The notes: generated by a model from the letters alone, not told the origin. 64,000 nt of DNA from Acidobacteriota bacterium (GCA_003223935.1 QHXQ01000021.1:40289-104288), one strand, 5' to 3'. Counted from the first letter of the stretch, positions 8,348 to 16,708 are shown. Program-made: numbers and translations.

Positions 8348-9446
8348 TGATAAGCTTTTTCCAACGCAGCAACGGCGCGTGTCGGCGTGTGCTCATGCTT
8401 GGCAGCCAGACGTTTGAGCCGCCGAACGAAGTTGGTTGTAATGAACTCGGTTGCATGGGGCGGAGTAAGGACGGCGCAGGGCGTCCCGGTGTCATGCTCG
8501 GCAACCAGACGCGCACACGTCGTTCGGGTTGTCGCACGGCGCTCGCGCTCCAAGCGAAACTCGAAGGCCGCCACGCCGTCTCGCTCATCTCTTCGTCAAG
8601 CTCCAACTCGAAGCCGAATAGCTCGTGCAAGGTTTCGAGCAGTCGTGCTTGATCGAGATGCGCGCCGTGTTCGGCCAACAGCGCGTCGAGCCAGCGCGCG
8701 AGCGTGGGCGACAGACGCGCGCGGATGAGCGGCAGAGGTTCGGCAAAGACGAGTGCGGTGATGAGTGCGCGCAGTTCGGCCAATTCATTCGTGCCGAGCG
8801 CGGGCAGGGGCGCTTGCGCGAGCGTGTGCGCGAGCGTCAAGGTGCTCTCGTGTTGTGTCGCTTCGTCCGCCGCTTCGAGCGCGACCGTCAAGGCATCGGC
8901 GGCGTAGCCCGCTTCATTGACGACGCGCGCGAACTCAGGCGCGCTCACGCGAAACTCCAGTGCTTCGTCGCTCAAGGGCGCAACGCCGACCGGCGGCGTG
9001 CGAGCGATGTCGGATGAGAGCAGGTGTATGAAAGGTTTGTTCGCGGCGGCGAAGCCAACTTCTGCGCGATAGGCGCGACTGGGCAGCACATCGTACCAGT
9101 AGTTGCGCGCGGGCGAGGCCGCATCAGTGCGCGTTTCGCCGGTCCCTGTGTCAATGAGATGGACGACGAGTTGATAGCCGTCGGCGGCAGCGCCGAACGC
9201 GCGCTTGAGCGTCGCAAATGGATCGCGCGCGTGCTGCCAGTAAGCATAGAGTCTGTAGGGCGATTGCACGAGCAGTTGCATGTCGTCGCGCGCATAGGCT
9301 TCGGGCAGCGGCTCATCTTCGTGCGCAAGCGCGGCGAGCCTGTCCGGCACGGCCGCGGGTTGCGCTGCGCTATCAACAGCGACAGCGGTTGCGGCAGCGG
9401 CAGCGGCCGGCGCGTGCTCTGAACTGCCCGGAAAGCGCGAAGTCAT
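8337..9446 (-). CDS. DUF4912 domain-containing protein
   Basis: About 369 residues if the ATG at 9446 is used; an in-frame TTG at 9554 would add 36 unconvincing residues, and neither has a good ribosome binding site. After an Ala-rich stretch comes the DUF4912 core (MQLLVQSPYRLYAYWQ onward), a beta-rich domain often found near GH57 enzymes and thought to bind glucans. A helical middle region follows. The C-terminal 70 residues are Ser/Pro/Arg-rich with two copies of VWLPSM about 38 residues apart. The final four residues and stop lie in a heptamer hairpin. Confidence 0.75.
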   Translation of the reverse strand: MTSRFPGSSEHAPAAAAAATAVAVDSAAQPAAVPDRLAALAHEDEPLPEAYARDDMQLLVQSPYRLYAYWQHARDPFATLKRAFGAAADGYQLVVHLIDTGTGETRTDAASPARNYWYDVLPSRAYRAEVGFAAANKPFIHLLSSDIARTPPVGVAPLSDEALEFRVSAPEFARVVNEAGYAADALTVALEAADEATQHESTLTLAHTLAQAPLPALGTNELAELRALITALVFAEPLPLIRARLSPTLARWLDALLAEHGAHLDQARLLETLHELFGFELELDEEMSETAWRPSSFAWSASAVRQPERRVRVWLPSMTPGRPAPSLLRPMQPSSLQPTSFGGSNVWLPSMSTRRHAPLLRWKKLISRP

Positions 9447-9587
9447 ATCGGGACGTGTGCTGCGCCATTGCACGGCTCGGTGGCCGCGACGCAGGCCGAG
9501 GTGAATTATTAAAGCGAGCAGTTTACTTGTAAGTGATTCGTGCGGGCGTGTCAATAAAGAGGGCAGCGGTCAGCCGCTAAATTGATT

Positions 9588-10457
9588 CTACTTCGTGGTT
9601 GGTGCGATCACTTTTTTGAGTTTGATGTCGAGCGCGCCCTCGTTTGTATCGAGGTGCGCGCGGACGGGGATGCGGCGGGCATCATCCGTGAGCCAGAGCG
9701 ACATGTGCCCTTGCCGATCTTCGATGAGCCGCCCTGCGCCGAACAGTTCGACATCAACGCGTAGGGTCTGCACCTTGCCGAGCACGGTCTTCATGCGCCT
9801 GCGCTCGACCACCTTGACGGGCGTGCGAAAGACTTGGCCCGAATCGCTCAAGACGAGTTCGAGCGACTGACCGGGCGCGAGCTGTCGTGTGCGCAGGTAA
9901 TAGATGGCGGAGAGAAAATCGTGCGCGGCATCGCCCAACGGATTTTTAACGACGCGCAGTTGGCTCGCCGGAGCGTTCGGGTTGCGCTCAGTCCAAGTGA
10001 TCGAGTTCAAGCTGCGGTCGAAGATGGCTTCGCTCGTGCGTATGCGCTCGCCCTGCTCGTCTCGTATCGTCGTGCGCAAGATGCTGAACGTCTTCGGCTC
10101 GACGACCGACTCCATCTGGAAGTGAAAATCTATGTCGAAGAGTTTGCGAAACCAACCCTTCGCCGTGGCATCGCCTTTGAAGACGAGATTGGAAGCGTTC
10201 GTATCTGTGGGCGTGTTCGTTGCCGCCGGATTAGCAGGCGCGCGCGCGGCGGTGAAGTGAAATTCCGCGATCTCTATGCCGCGCAGCACGGCTTTGGAGA
10301 ACTCGCCTTCATACACGAGTTCTTCCGTCGGCTCGAAGGGCAAGGGCGTCGGGCGTGCGGGCGCGTCGGGCTTGTCGCCGTGCGCGGGCGCAAGCGTAGG
10401 CCAGACGATCAGCGCGACGAGCGCGCACAGGGTCAGCAGCAAACTTCGACGCAACAT
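9588..10457 (-). CDS. DUF3108 domain-containing exported protein
   Basis: About 289 residues from the ATG at 10457, which gives a clean signal peptide (MLRRSLLLTLCALVALIVWP, cut near PAHG). The mature part is a DUF3108 domain: a beta-rich family of periplasmic or envelope proteins of unknown function, seen here in EELVYEGEFSKAVLRGIEIA and in the closing RRIPVRAHLDTNEGALDIKL. The gene begins six bases after the stop of the methyltransferase gene and ends the long LPS operon, so a cell-envelope role is likely. Confidence 0.85.
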   Translation of the reverse strand: MLRRSLLLTLCALVALIVWPTLAPAHGDKPDAPARPTPLPFEPTEELVYEGEFSKAVLRGIEIAEFHFTAARAPANPAATNTPTDTNASNLVFKGDATAKGWFRKLFDIDFHFQMESVVEPKTFSILRTTIRDEQGERIRTSEAIFDRSLNSITWTERNPNAPASQLRVVKNPLGDAAHDFLSAIYYLRTRQLAPGQSLELVLSDSGQVFRTPVKVVERRRMKTVLGKVQTLRVDVELFGAGRLIEDRQGHMSLWLTDDARRIPVRAHLDTNEGALDIKLKKVIAPTTK

Positions 10458-10462
10458 AATAC

Positions 10463-11002
10463 TCACTTCAACAACCAAGCCTTGCACGCCAGCAAGCCCC
10501 ACGCGCCGAGCCAGCCAAACGCGGCTCTGTATTCGCGATAGCGCAAATAAAGATTGGCGTCGAACTTCGTCGCGGCCGTCGCGCCGTCGCGGTACGGCGT
10601 CAGGCGCGGCAGAAAGAGCGGGACGTGTCGGGCGTACGCCTCGAACTCATCTTTGAAAAGCTCCGCGAGTGTTGCGGCTTCGACGCGCATCACAGGCAAA
10701 TAGATGCCCAAGAAGAGCGCCATGAACATGCCGCCCAGCAGCCACCACCAACGCCCGGCTGCAAACGTGAAGCCGAGACCCATGATGAAGCTGCCGAGGT
10801 AGAGCGGGTTGCGCGTGAAGGCGTAAGGCCCCGATGTCGCCAACCGATCATTCTTGCGGATGTGCCCCGCCGCCCACGCGCGCAACAGCAGACCACAGAG
10901 CGCGACTGCGCCGCCGCCGATCAAAGTCAGAGGCTTTGGGCGCGCGAGCAACAGAAACAGCGCCGCGCAAAGAAAGCCGAGCGGCACACGCCAACGCTGC
11001 AT
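10463..11002 (-). CDS. Isoprenylcysteine carboxyl methyltransferase-like membrane protein
   Basis: About 179 residues from the ATG at 11002. The family signature GPYAFTRNPLYLGSFIMGLG marks the ICMT/phospholipid methyltransferase membrane fold, which binds SAM near the RNPxY loop. At least four hydrophobic segments are visible. In bacteria these enzymes methylate small molecules or lipids at the membrane, not prenylated proteins. It sits between heptose genes and a DUF3108 gene, with a six-base gap to the latter, suggesting lipid or surface glycan modification. Substrate unknown. Confidence 0.85.
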   Translation of the reverse strand: MQRWRVPLGFLCAALFLLLARPKPLTLIGGGAVALCGLLLRAWAAGHIRKNDRLATSGPYAFTRNPLYLGSFIMGLGFTFAAGRWWWLLGGMFMALFLGIYLPVMRVEAATLAELFKDEFEAYARHVPLFLPRLTPYRDGATAATKFDANLYLRYREYRAAFGWLGAWGLLACKAWLLK

Positions 11003-11015
11003 CCACGTCCCGCCT

Positions 11016-11231
11016 CTACGCAAGCGCGCCCCTCTCTGCCTCGTCGCGCTCGACAGGGTGCAATGCAATAAAATTTAAGTTTGATTTAAGCTTGCGGGCT
11101 AGGTCGAAGGGCGAGGCGCGAAACCGTTGCAACTGCCGGCGCGTTGCCAGCAGCGTCTCCCCAGACACCGGCCCGCGCCTCAGCGCCTTCGTGCCGACTT
11201 CGATGAGCAGATCCATGAATCGGGTTGCCAT
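11016..11231 (-). CDS. Possible small hypothetical protein
   Basis: A 71-residue frame from an ATG at 11231, basic, with no recognised domain; it ends 13 bases before the methyltransferase start. It fills the spacer between rfaE2 and the methyltransferase and is read in the same direction. There is no Shine-Dalgarno site, and the frame upstream runs into a heptamer hairpin. Real or spurious is undecided. Confidence 0.35.
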   Translation of the reverse strand: MATRFMDLLIEVGTKALRRGPVSGETLLATRRQLQRFRASPFDLARKLKSNLNFIALHPVERDEAERGALA

Positions 11232-11241
11232 AAGAGCCGTG

Positions 11242-11310
11242 CCAGGTGATAGGTGACAGGTGACAAGAAAAACCTTCTTTCCTGACACCCGTCACTCGTC
11301 ACCTGTTATC
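11242..11310. repeat. Heptamer hairpin 3 (AGGTGAC unit)
   Basis: The left arm holds AGGTGAT-AGGTGAC-AGGTGAC (about 11244-11264); the right arm, about 11282-11310, is its imperfect inverse (GTCACTCGTCACC). The loop is short and A/T-rich. The right arm encodes the last residues of RfaE2 (Thr-Gly-Asp-Glu-stop). Confidence 0.85.
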
Positions 11311-11813
11311 TTCCTGTTCAGTTGCATGACCATCTGCGACGACGAGTGGTCTTTCGGGTCGCCGACAATTGCGACGCGCCCGCCGTAGGCGCGCACCGCC
11401 TCGCGTTCGGGCACGCTCGCTTCGGTGTAGTCCGTACCCTTCGCGTGTATGTCGGGCCGGAGGGCCGCGAGCAGCGCCTCGACCGTCGGCTCGTTGAAGA
11501 TCGTGACTAGATCGACCGCACGCAGACTTGCGATCACTTCCGCGCGCTCGCGCTCCGGCACGAACGGGCGGCCCGGCCCTTTCAAACGCCGCACCTGCTC
11601 ATCCGAGTTGATGCCGACGACCAGCAGATTGCCCAGCGCCTTCGCCGCTTCGAGATAACGCACGTGACCGACGTGCAGAATATCGAAGCAGCCGTTCGCC
11701 AACACGATCCGCGCCCCATGTCTGCGCGCAATCGCCGCCCGCGCAATCACACGGTTGCGATCAAGTATGCGCGCCGCCGCTTCGGCTCGCTGTTGTTCTT
11801 CGGATGAGTACAT
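11292..11813 (-). CDS. rfaE2: Heptose 1-phosphate adenylyltransferase
   Basis: A 173-residue cytidylyltransferase-fold enzyme, equal to the C-terminal half of E. coli HldE. It transfers AMP to D-glycero-beta-D-manno-heptose 1-phosphate in ADP-heptose synthesis. The nucleotide-binding [17 protein letters not shown] with its HxGH motif is clear, followed by [18 protein letters not shown] and the closing DHSSSQMV signature (ST-rich motif of the family). Kinase and adenylyltransferase are separate genes here, with a heptamer hairpin between them. The last residues come from another hairpin arm. Confidence 0.93.
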   Translation of the reverse strand: MYSSEEQQRAEAAARILDRNRVIARAAIARRHGARIVLANGCFDILHVGHVRYLEAAKALGNLLVVGINSDEQVRRLKGPGRPFVPERERAEVIASLRAVDLVTIFNEPTVEALLAALRPDIHAKGTDYTEASVPEREAVRAYGGRVAIVGDPKDHSSSQMVMQLNRKITGDE

Positions 11814-11840
11814 ACGAACGCCCGGTAAAACTTACCACAA

Positions 11841-11928
11841 GGAAACGATGAACGATGAACGCGGAACGATGAATGAAAGACAACTGCATTGCAGTTCACC
11901 ATTCCGCGTTCATCGTTCATCGTTTTCC
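11841..11928. repeat. Heptamer hairpin 4 (ACGATGA unit)
   Basis: The left arm (11841-11875) is ACGATGA-ACGATGA-ACGCGGA-ACGATGA; the right arm (11900-11928) is the inverse but one unit shorter, so the arms differ by exactly one heptamer. It lies between rfaE1 and rfaE2, and the right arm encodes the C terminus of RfaE1 (Asn-Asp-Glu-Arg-stop). Confidence 0.88.
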
Positions 11929-12926
11929 AGTACTGATGCCAGCAACTCTTGTGCTGTGACGGTCGCCGTGCCGCGCTTCATGACGACGAGACCGCCGGCA
12001 TAGTTGGCGAGGTTTGCGGCGTCGGCAAAACTCGCGCCGCGTGCGAGCGCGAGCGCGTAAGTGGCGATAACCGTGTCGCCTGCGCCGGTCACGTCCACCG
12101 CCTCGCGCGAGCCGACCGCAGCGATGTGCAAGGGGGCGCGATCACGTTCGAGCAGGAGTATGCCGTTCGGGCCGCGCGTGATGAGCAAAGCGTCGAAGTC
12201 GAGCCGCGCACACAACTCAGTCGCCGCCTCGTCAAGCGTCGCCGTGTCCGCGAGCCTGCGCCCCAACACATGCTCGACCTCATCCTCGTTCGGCGTCGCT
12301 GACGTGAAGCCTGCGAATTCGAGCAGGCGAAAGCGCGAGTCAACCAGCACGGGCAAAGCACGCTCATGCACACACGCGCGCACACTCTCGATCACTTCCG
12401 CGCACGCCACGCCGTAGTTGTAATCCGAGATGATGACCACATCCGCCGTCGCGCAAGCCGGGCGCAGACGCTCGGCCAGTTGCGCCTTGATCCCTGCATC
12501 GGCGAGCGGCGTGCCTTCATAATCAACGCGGATAACCTGTTGGCGCGGCGCATGCGCTTGGCCCGCGAGGATGCGAACTTTGGTCGCGGTCACATGTTCA
12601 TCTGCGCTGACGACGCCACGACAGTCAACGCCGAGCGCGCTCAATCTTTCGAGCAGAGAGCGCCCCGACATGTCCGCACCGACGACACCGACGAGCGCCG
12701 TCTGTGCGCCGAGTGCGGCGAGATTGGCGGCGCAGTTGGCCGCGCCGCCCGGCACGGTCTCAGTCCGTTCGTGGCGCAGGATCAAGACTGGCGCTTCGCG
12801 CGAGACGCGACTGATCTCGCCGTACAAAAACTGATCGGCCACGAGATCGCCCACGACTGTCACGCGACAACTCGCGAACTCACGCACCAATTGCGCCAGA
12901 CGTTCTTGCAATGAAGCCAAGGTCAT
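11910..12926 (-). CDS. rfaE1: Heptose 7-phosphate kinase (PfkB family)
   Basis: About 338 residues from the ATG at 12926, whose ATGA overlaps the gmhB stop; the frame extends 82 residues further upstream across gmhB but that part is Arg-rich shadow. This is the kinase half of HldE, phosphorylating D-glycero-D-manno-heptose 7-phosphate at C1. Motifs: substrate-binding GGAANCAANLAALG near residue 55, and the PfkB anion-hole and catalytic base in VDVTGAGDTVIATYALALA near 270. The final residues lie inside a heptamer hairpin. Confidence 0.93.
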   Translation of the reverse strand: MTLASLQERLAQLVREFASCRVTVVGDLVADQFLYGEISRVSREAPVLILRHERTETVPGGAANCAANLAALGAQTALVGVVGADMSGRSLLERLSALGVDCRGVVSADEHVTATKVRILAGQAHAPRQQVIRVDYEGTPLADAGIKAQLAERLRPACATADVVIISDYNYGVACAEVIESVRACVHERALPVLVDSRFRLLEFAGFTSATPNEDEVEHVLGRRLADTATLDEAATELCARLDFDALLITRGPNGILLLERDRAPLHIAAVGSREAVDVTGAGDTVIATYALALARGASFADAANLANYAGGLVVMKRGTATVTAQELLASVLENDER

Positions 12927-13489
12927 TTGATTATCTCGCGCACAGCGGCGAGCAGATCGTCTGCGATCAAGTCCGGCTCGTGTTGCCACGTCGCACGTTG
13001 ATATTCCCATTCGCCGCGCCCGTAGCCGCTCAAGACAAAAGCGGAGCGCACGCCCGCGTTGCGCGCCAGTTCCACGTCGCCGTAGCGGTCGCCGACCATC
13101 CAGCTTTGCGCGAGGTCGAGATCGAAGTCGCGTGCCGCGCGTTGAATCAGACCGGGCTTCGGCTTGCGGCAATCACAATCGAACTTAAAGGGCGGCGCGC
13201 CGACCGACGGATGATGCGGGCAATAGTAGATCGCATCGAGCCGCGCGCCGCCCCGCTCAAGCTCTTGCCGCAGTATGCCGTGTACCATCTCGATCAAGTC
13301 TTCGGTGAAATAGCCGCGCGCCACGCCCGCTTGATTCGTGACGAGGATGGCGAGCCAGCCAGCTTCGTTGAGCAGCTTGATCGCTTCGGCTGCGTAAGGG
13401 AAGACGCGATAGCGCGAAGGATGATTGACGTAACCGACCTCTTCCGAGATCGTGCCGTCGCGATCAATGAAGACGGCACGCTGCTTCAC
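12923..13489 (-). CDS. gmhB: Heptose 1,7-bisphosphate phosphatase
   Basis: A 188-residue HAD phosphatase. The start is the GTG at 13489, which overlaps the waaF stop as GTGA and has GGAGGT six bases upstream. The DxD motif is DRDGT near residue 10, followed by TNQAGVARGYF, the Cys/His zinc loop typical of GmhB (CPHHP ... CDCRKPKPG) and the metal-binding GDRYGDVELARNAG. It removes the C7 phosphate between the kinase and adenylyltransferase steps of ADP-heptose synthesis. gmhA and hldD, the first and last steps, are not in the window. Confidence 0.94.
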   Translation of the reverse strand: MKQRAVFIDRDGTISEEVGYVNHPSRYRVFPYAAEAIKLLNEAGWLAILVTNQAGVARGYFTEDLIEMVHGILRQELERGGARLDAIYYCPHHPSVGAPPFKFDCDCRKPKPGLIQRAARDFDLDLAQSWMVGDRYGDVELARNAGVRSAFVLSGYGRGEWEYQRATWQHEPDLIADDLLAAVREIIK

Positions 13490-14583
13490 CTTGCGACCTC
13501 CGCGTGGCTCGGACACGTCACGCAAGCGAGCAACGCTTGGGCGCGTGAAAAAACATCCATCGGCGTGATGGCCGTCATGCAGCGATGATCAATCGGGCAA
13601 TCGCGCAGCATGCACGGCGCGCAGTCGGGCGGCTCGCGTATGATCTCTGCGACGGGCGCGAACGGGCGTGTCGTCAAAGAGTTCGTCGGCCCGAAGATGA
13701 CGAGCGTCGGGCGCTGCAAGGCTGCGGCGATGTGCGCTGGGCCTGTGTCGTTCGTCACGAGCAGATCAACGAGGCTCAGCACGGCGACGGTCTGCGCAAG
13801 GTTCGTCTCGCCTGTCAGCACGATGGGTTGATGCTGCATCTGCGCGACGACCTGCTCAGTCACGTCCAACTCCGCCCGCGCGCCGATGAGCACGACGGCC
13901 GCGCCGCTCTCTTCGATCAGACGATCTGCGAGCGCAGCATAGCTGGCAACGGGCCAGCGTTTCGCGCGGCTGTTCGTCGAGCCGGGGCAGAGCGCGACGA
14001 GCGGGCGATCAAACTTGATGCCGTGTGCGTGCAGCAACGCGCCCGCGTCGTGGCGGCGCACATCGGAGACAGAAAGCGCGAACGCAGGCGCGCGCGTGGT
14101 GACGGTCTGCGCGCCGGTCAGCGCGTGTTCGAGCGCAGCGACGAGATACAGGTAATAAAAAACTTCGTGGCGCGTGCTGCGCCAGTCGGGCGGCGGGAGC
14201 GCGTGTGTCAACAGACGTGCGCGCGCGTCCGTCGCATAGCCGAAGCGCATGGGCACGCGCGCGGCGGCGGCGACGAGCGCTGGCTCGAAGGCATTGGGCA
14301 AAAGTAATGCTAGATCGAAACGGTGCGCGCGCCACGCGCCGACTTGTCGCATGAACGAGCGCAGGCCGCGCGCGCGTTCGTCAATCAACAGCAAGTCGTC
14401 AACGAAATCTACGTCGGCGAAGATGCCTTCAGCCCAAGAGCGCGTGGCGAGCGTGATGCGCGCGTGCGGCAGCAAGCGGCGCAACTCGCAAAGGGCCGGC
14501 ACGGTCATCACCGCATCGCCGACCCAGTTCGCGCCGCGCACGACTACACGCTCGATCTGTTCTACTTTGAGTTCGCGGGTCAT
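13486..14583 (-). CDS. waaF: Lipopolysaccharide heptosyltransferase (GT9)
   Basis: About 365 residues from the ATG at 14583. A GT9 heptosyltransferase with the N-terminal VVRGANWVGDAVMTVPALCE, the mid-protein ALCPGSTNSRAKRWPVASYA and the C-terminal sugar-nucleotide site LLVTNDTGPAHIAAAL. Closest in character to WaaF, which adds the second heptose of the LPS inner core; WaaC-like activity cannot be excluded. The C-terminal Cys-rich CAPCMLRDCPIDHRCM is a common GT9 tail. It heads the waaF-gmhB-rfaE1 run. No Shine-Dalgarno is visible; a repeat hairpin ends about 20 bases upstream. Confidence 0.92.
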   Translation of the reverse strand: MTRELKVEQIERVVVRGANWVGDAVMTVPALCELRRLLPHARITLATRSWAEGIFADVDFVDDLLLIDERARGLRSFMRQVGAWRAHRFDLALLLPNAFEPALVAAAARVPMRFGYATDARARLLTHALPPPDWRSTRHEVFYYLYLVAALEHALTGAQTVTTRAPAFALSVSDVRRHDAGALLHAHGIKFDRPLVALCPGSTNSRAKRWPVASYAALADRLIEESGAAVVLIGARAELDVTEQVVAQMQHQPIVLTGETNLAQTVAVLSLVDLLVTNDTGPAHIAAALQRPTLVIFGPTNSLTTRPFAPVAEIIREPPDCAPCMLRDCPIDHRCMTAITPMDVFSRAQALLACVTCPSHAEVAR

Positions 14584-14604
14584 CAGCAAAGAAAGAAAAT
14601 AATC

Positions 14605-14694
14605 GCACGCAAAGGCGCAAAGACGCAAAGCAAGACCGCCAAGAGACCGTTCAACTTCCTTGCGCCTGCTTTGCGTCTCTGCGCCTTTGCCTGC
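14605..14694. repeat. Octamer hairpin 5 (CGCAAAGG unit)
   Basis: The left arm 14605-14631 carries three eight-base units (CGCAAAGG, CGCAAAGA, CGCAAAGC). The right arm 14668-14694 is the nearly exact inverse (two mismatches over 27). It occupies the spacer between the epimerase and waaF. This is the only octameric element of the set. Confidence 0.88.
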
Positions 14695-14739
14695 GGCTCA
14701 ACCGATTCGCTTGGCTCAAGGCCGATTGAATCCTGCGCC

Positions 14740-15603
14740 TCAGAGCAGATCGCGTAAGCCATCTTCGATGCTGATCGTCGGTTGCCAGCCAAGCTCTCTG
14801 CGTATGAGCGTGAGATCGGAGATGTAATTGATCGGGATGGGCGCGGGCGCGTCTGCCGTCTCGTCAAATTGCGGTTCAAGTTCGGCGATGCGGCCGACCG
14901 TCTCGCACAGTTCGCGCAGACTGACAGCATTCGCCCGTCCGCCGCCGAGGTTGTAAAGCCCACGCGCGCTGCTCGAATCAATGAAGGCGCGACAGGCGCG
15001 CGCGAGATCATCCACGTGCAGGATATCGCGCACGGGCGTGCCGTCAGCCGGCAGACGCAAAGCTTGGCCGCGCTTGATCGCTTCGACGTAGTGCGTCACA
15101 AAGCCCGGCTCGTTGCCTTCCGATGGGCGCGCATAGATGCCCGACAGACGAAAGATACAGGCGCGCAAACCACGCGCCGCCGCGTAGTAGTCAACCAGCC
15201 GCTCGCCGATGAGCTTCGACCATTCGAGCGCAGACTGCCCGCAGTAATCGGTCGGGCAAGTTTCAGGCACTTCCATGTAAGCATTGGCGTGCGCGCCGTA
15301 CACGTCTTTCGTTGAAGCGTAGATGAAGACCGCGCCGGGGCGCAGATGACGCAGGACGTTCGCCGTGCCTTCAGTGTTTGTGCGGAAGCACTCTTCGGCG
15401 GCGGCAGGGTTCTTATCGAGGTGCGCCGCAAGGTGAATCACTACGTCGTAATCGTCGAGTCGCGCCGCGTCGTCCGCGCTCAGGACGTTGAAGCCCGCGC
15501 GCCGCGAAAAATCGTCCGCACGAAAAAAACGGCGCACATGCACGCCGAGATAACCGCTGCCACCTGTGACGATGATTCTCAATTTCTTGATCTCAAATTT
15601 CAA
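14740..15603 (-). CDS. NAD-dependent epimerase/dehydratase
   Basis: A 287-residue extended SDR. The Rossmann motif is IIVTGGSGYLGVHV; a TTG at 15582 would start the protein at MRIIVTGG, the usual family N terminus, while the TTG at 15603 adds seven residues encoded by a palindrome. Other motifs: VVIHLAAHLDKN, IYASTKDVYG and the C-terminal DILHVDDLARAC. In the catalytic Tyr-x-x-x-Lys motif the Tyr is replaced: the helix reads SALEWSKLIGE, with Leu four residues before Lys. Substrate unknown; the position before waaF suggests a nucleotide sugar for the cell surface. Confidence 0.85.
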   Translation of the reverse strand: MKFEIKKLRIIVTGGSGYLGVHVRRFFRADDFSRRAGFNVLSADDAARLDDYDVVIHLAAHLDKNPAAAEECFRTNTEGTANVLRHLRPGAVFIYASTKDVYGAHANAYMEVPETCPTDYCGQSALEWSKLIGERLVDYYAAARGLRACIFRLSGIYARPSEGNEPGFVTHYVEAIKRGQALRLPADGTPVRDILHVDDLARACRAFIDSSSARGLYNLGGGRANAVSLRELCETVGRIAELEPQFDETADAPAPIPINYISDLTLIRRELGWQPTISIEDGLRDLL

Positions 15604-15612
15604 ATTTGAGAT
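15590..15612. repeat. Short AT-rich palindrome at the epimerase start
   Basis: ATCTCAAATTT and its exact inverse flank a single central base (15601). It lies between the K+ channel and epimerase genes and overlaps the possible TTG start of the latter. It has no tandem unit, so I keep it apart from the heptamer hairpins. Confidence 0.7.
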
Positions 15613-15619
15613 TCCAAAT

Positions 15620-16708
15620 CTACTTCCTACCTTCTGCTTGCGCCTTTAACTGCGCAAGCGAGTCGGTGCGGCCGATGGCGATGAGGAGGTCGCCGGCCTC
15701 GATTGCAGCGTCGCCGGATGGGTTGAAGATCATCTGGCCGGTGCGATGGCGGAGGGCGACGATGACCACGTCGAGGTCGGCGCGGATGTTGGTGTCGCGC
15801 AGCAAGCGGCCGGCATAAGGGCTGTCGGGCGCGACCTCGACCTCTTCAAAATTTAGATCGAGCGTATCGGCCGTGATCGAAGTCATGAAGTCTTCGACCG
15901 CAGGTTTCGTCAAAGCCTGCGTCATGCGTTGGCTGCCGATGATGGTCGGCGCGATGACGCGGTTTGCGCCCGCGCGGATCAGCTTCGGCTCGGCCTGTTC
16001 TTCGTTCGCGCGCGCGACGATATGCAGTTTCGCGTTCAGCCCGCGCGCCGTCAGCACGATATAGACATTGTCCGCGTCAGTCGGCAGGCAAGCGGCGAGC
16101 GCGCGGGCGCGTTCGACGCCGGCCTCGTGCAATGTCTCTTCCAGCGTGGCGTCGCGCACGAGCAGCGGCACGCCCTCTTCGAGCCAGTTACCGACGTTGT
16201 CGGCGTCGCGCTCGACGATGACGAACGGCTCGCCCTTGCGTTGCAGTTCGCGGATGACGCGCGAGCCGACGCGCCCCGCCCCGCAGATGATGAAGTGATC
16301 GCGCAGTCTGCTTACCTCGCGCAGACGCCGCCGTTGGCCGAAGCCGGCGACGATCTCCGATTGGACGATCTCTATGATCGCACGCGACAGCACGAAGCCG
16401 ACCGTGCCGACGCCGACGATCAGAAAGATGATGGCGAATAGGCGACCCGGCGCGCCCGTCGGGTGCAGGTCGCCGTAGCCGACGGTCGTGACCGAGGCGA
16501 CGGTGAAATAGAGACTGTCGAGCAGCGACCAGCCTTCGATCAGATGAAAGCCGAGCGCGCCGAACGCGACGACCGCGCCCAACACGCCCAACGCGCTCAA
16601 GACCCGCGCCCGCGCACGCTTCGACTCGCTGGCCACCGTAAAGACAAACGAACGCCGCCGACTGACACCGGCATCAAATCTATCGCACTCCCGTTTGAAC
16701 GCGGTCAC
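15620..16708 (-). CDS. Ion channel with TrkA-N/TrkA-C (RCK) domains
   Basis: A 362-residue potassium channel subunit of the MthK/Kch type. Two transmembrane helices (about 38-58 and 88-112) flank the pore helix and the K+ selectivity filter TVGYGD (75-80). A Rossmann RCK domain (FIICGAGRVGSRVI near 140) and a TrkA-C domain (about 275-355) follow in the cytoplasm and gate the pore in response to ligand. The start is a GTG at 16708 with no clear ribosome binding site. It is divergent from the penicillin-binding protein gene. Confidence 0.92.
   Translation of the reverse strand: MTAFKRECDRFDAGVSRRRSFVFTVASESKRARARVLSALGVLGAVVAFGALGFHLIEGWSLLDSLYFTVASVTTVGYGDLHPTGAPGRLFAIIFLIVGVGTVGFVLSRAIIEIVQSEIVAGFGQRRRLREVSRLRDHFIICGAGRVGSRVIRELQRKGEPFVIVERDADNVGNWLEEGVPLLVRDATLEETLHEAGVERARALAACLPTDADNVYIVLTARGLNAKLHIVARANEEQAEPKLIRAGANRVIAPTIIGSQRMTQALTKPAVEDFMTSITADTLDLNFEEVEVAPDSPYAGRLLRDTNIRADLDVVIVALRHRTGQMIFNPSGDAAIEAGDLLIAIGRTDSLAQLKAQAEGRK

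Noticed and set aside
14740..15603. The epimerase as HldD, the last step of ADP-heptose synthesis
   Set aside because: The position is tempting, but the sequence does not show HldD features and the catalytic Tyr is missing.
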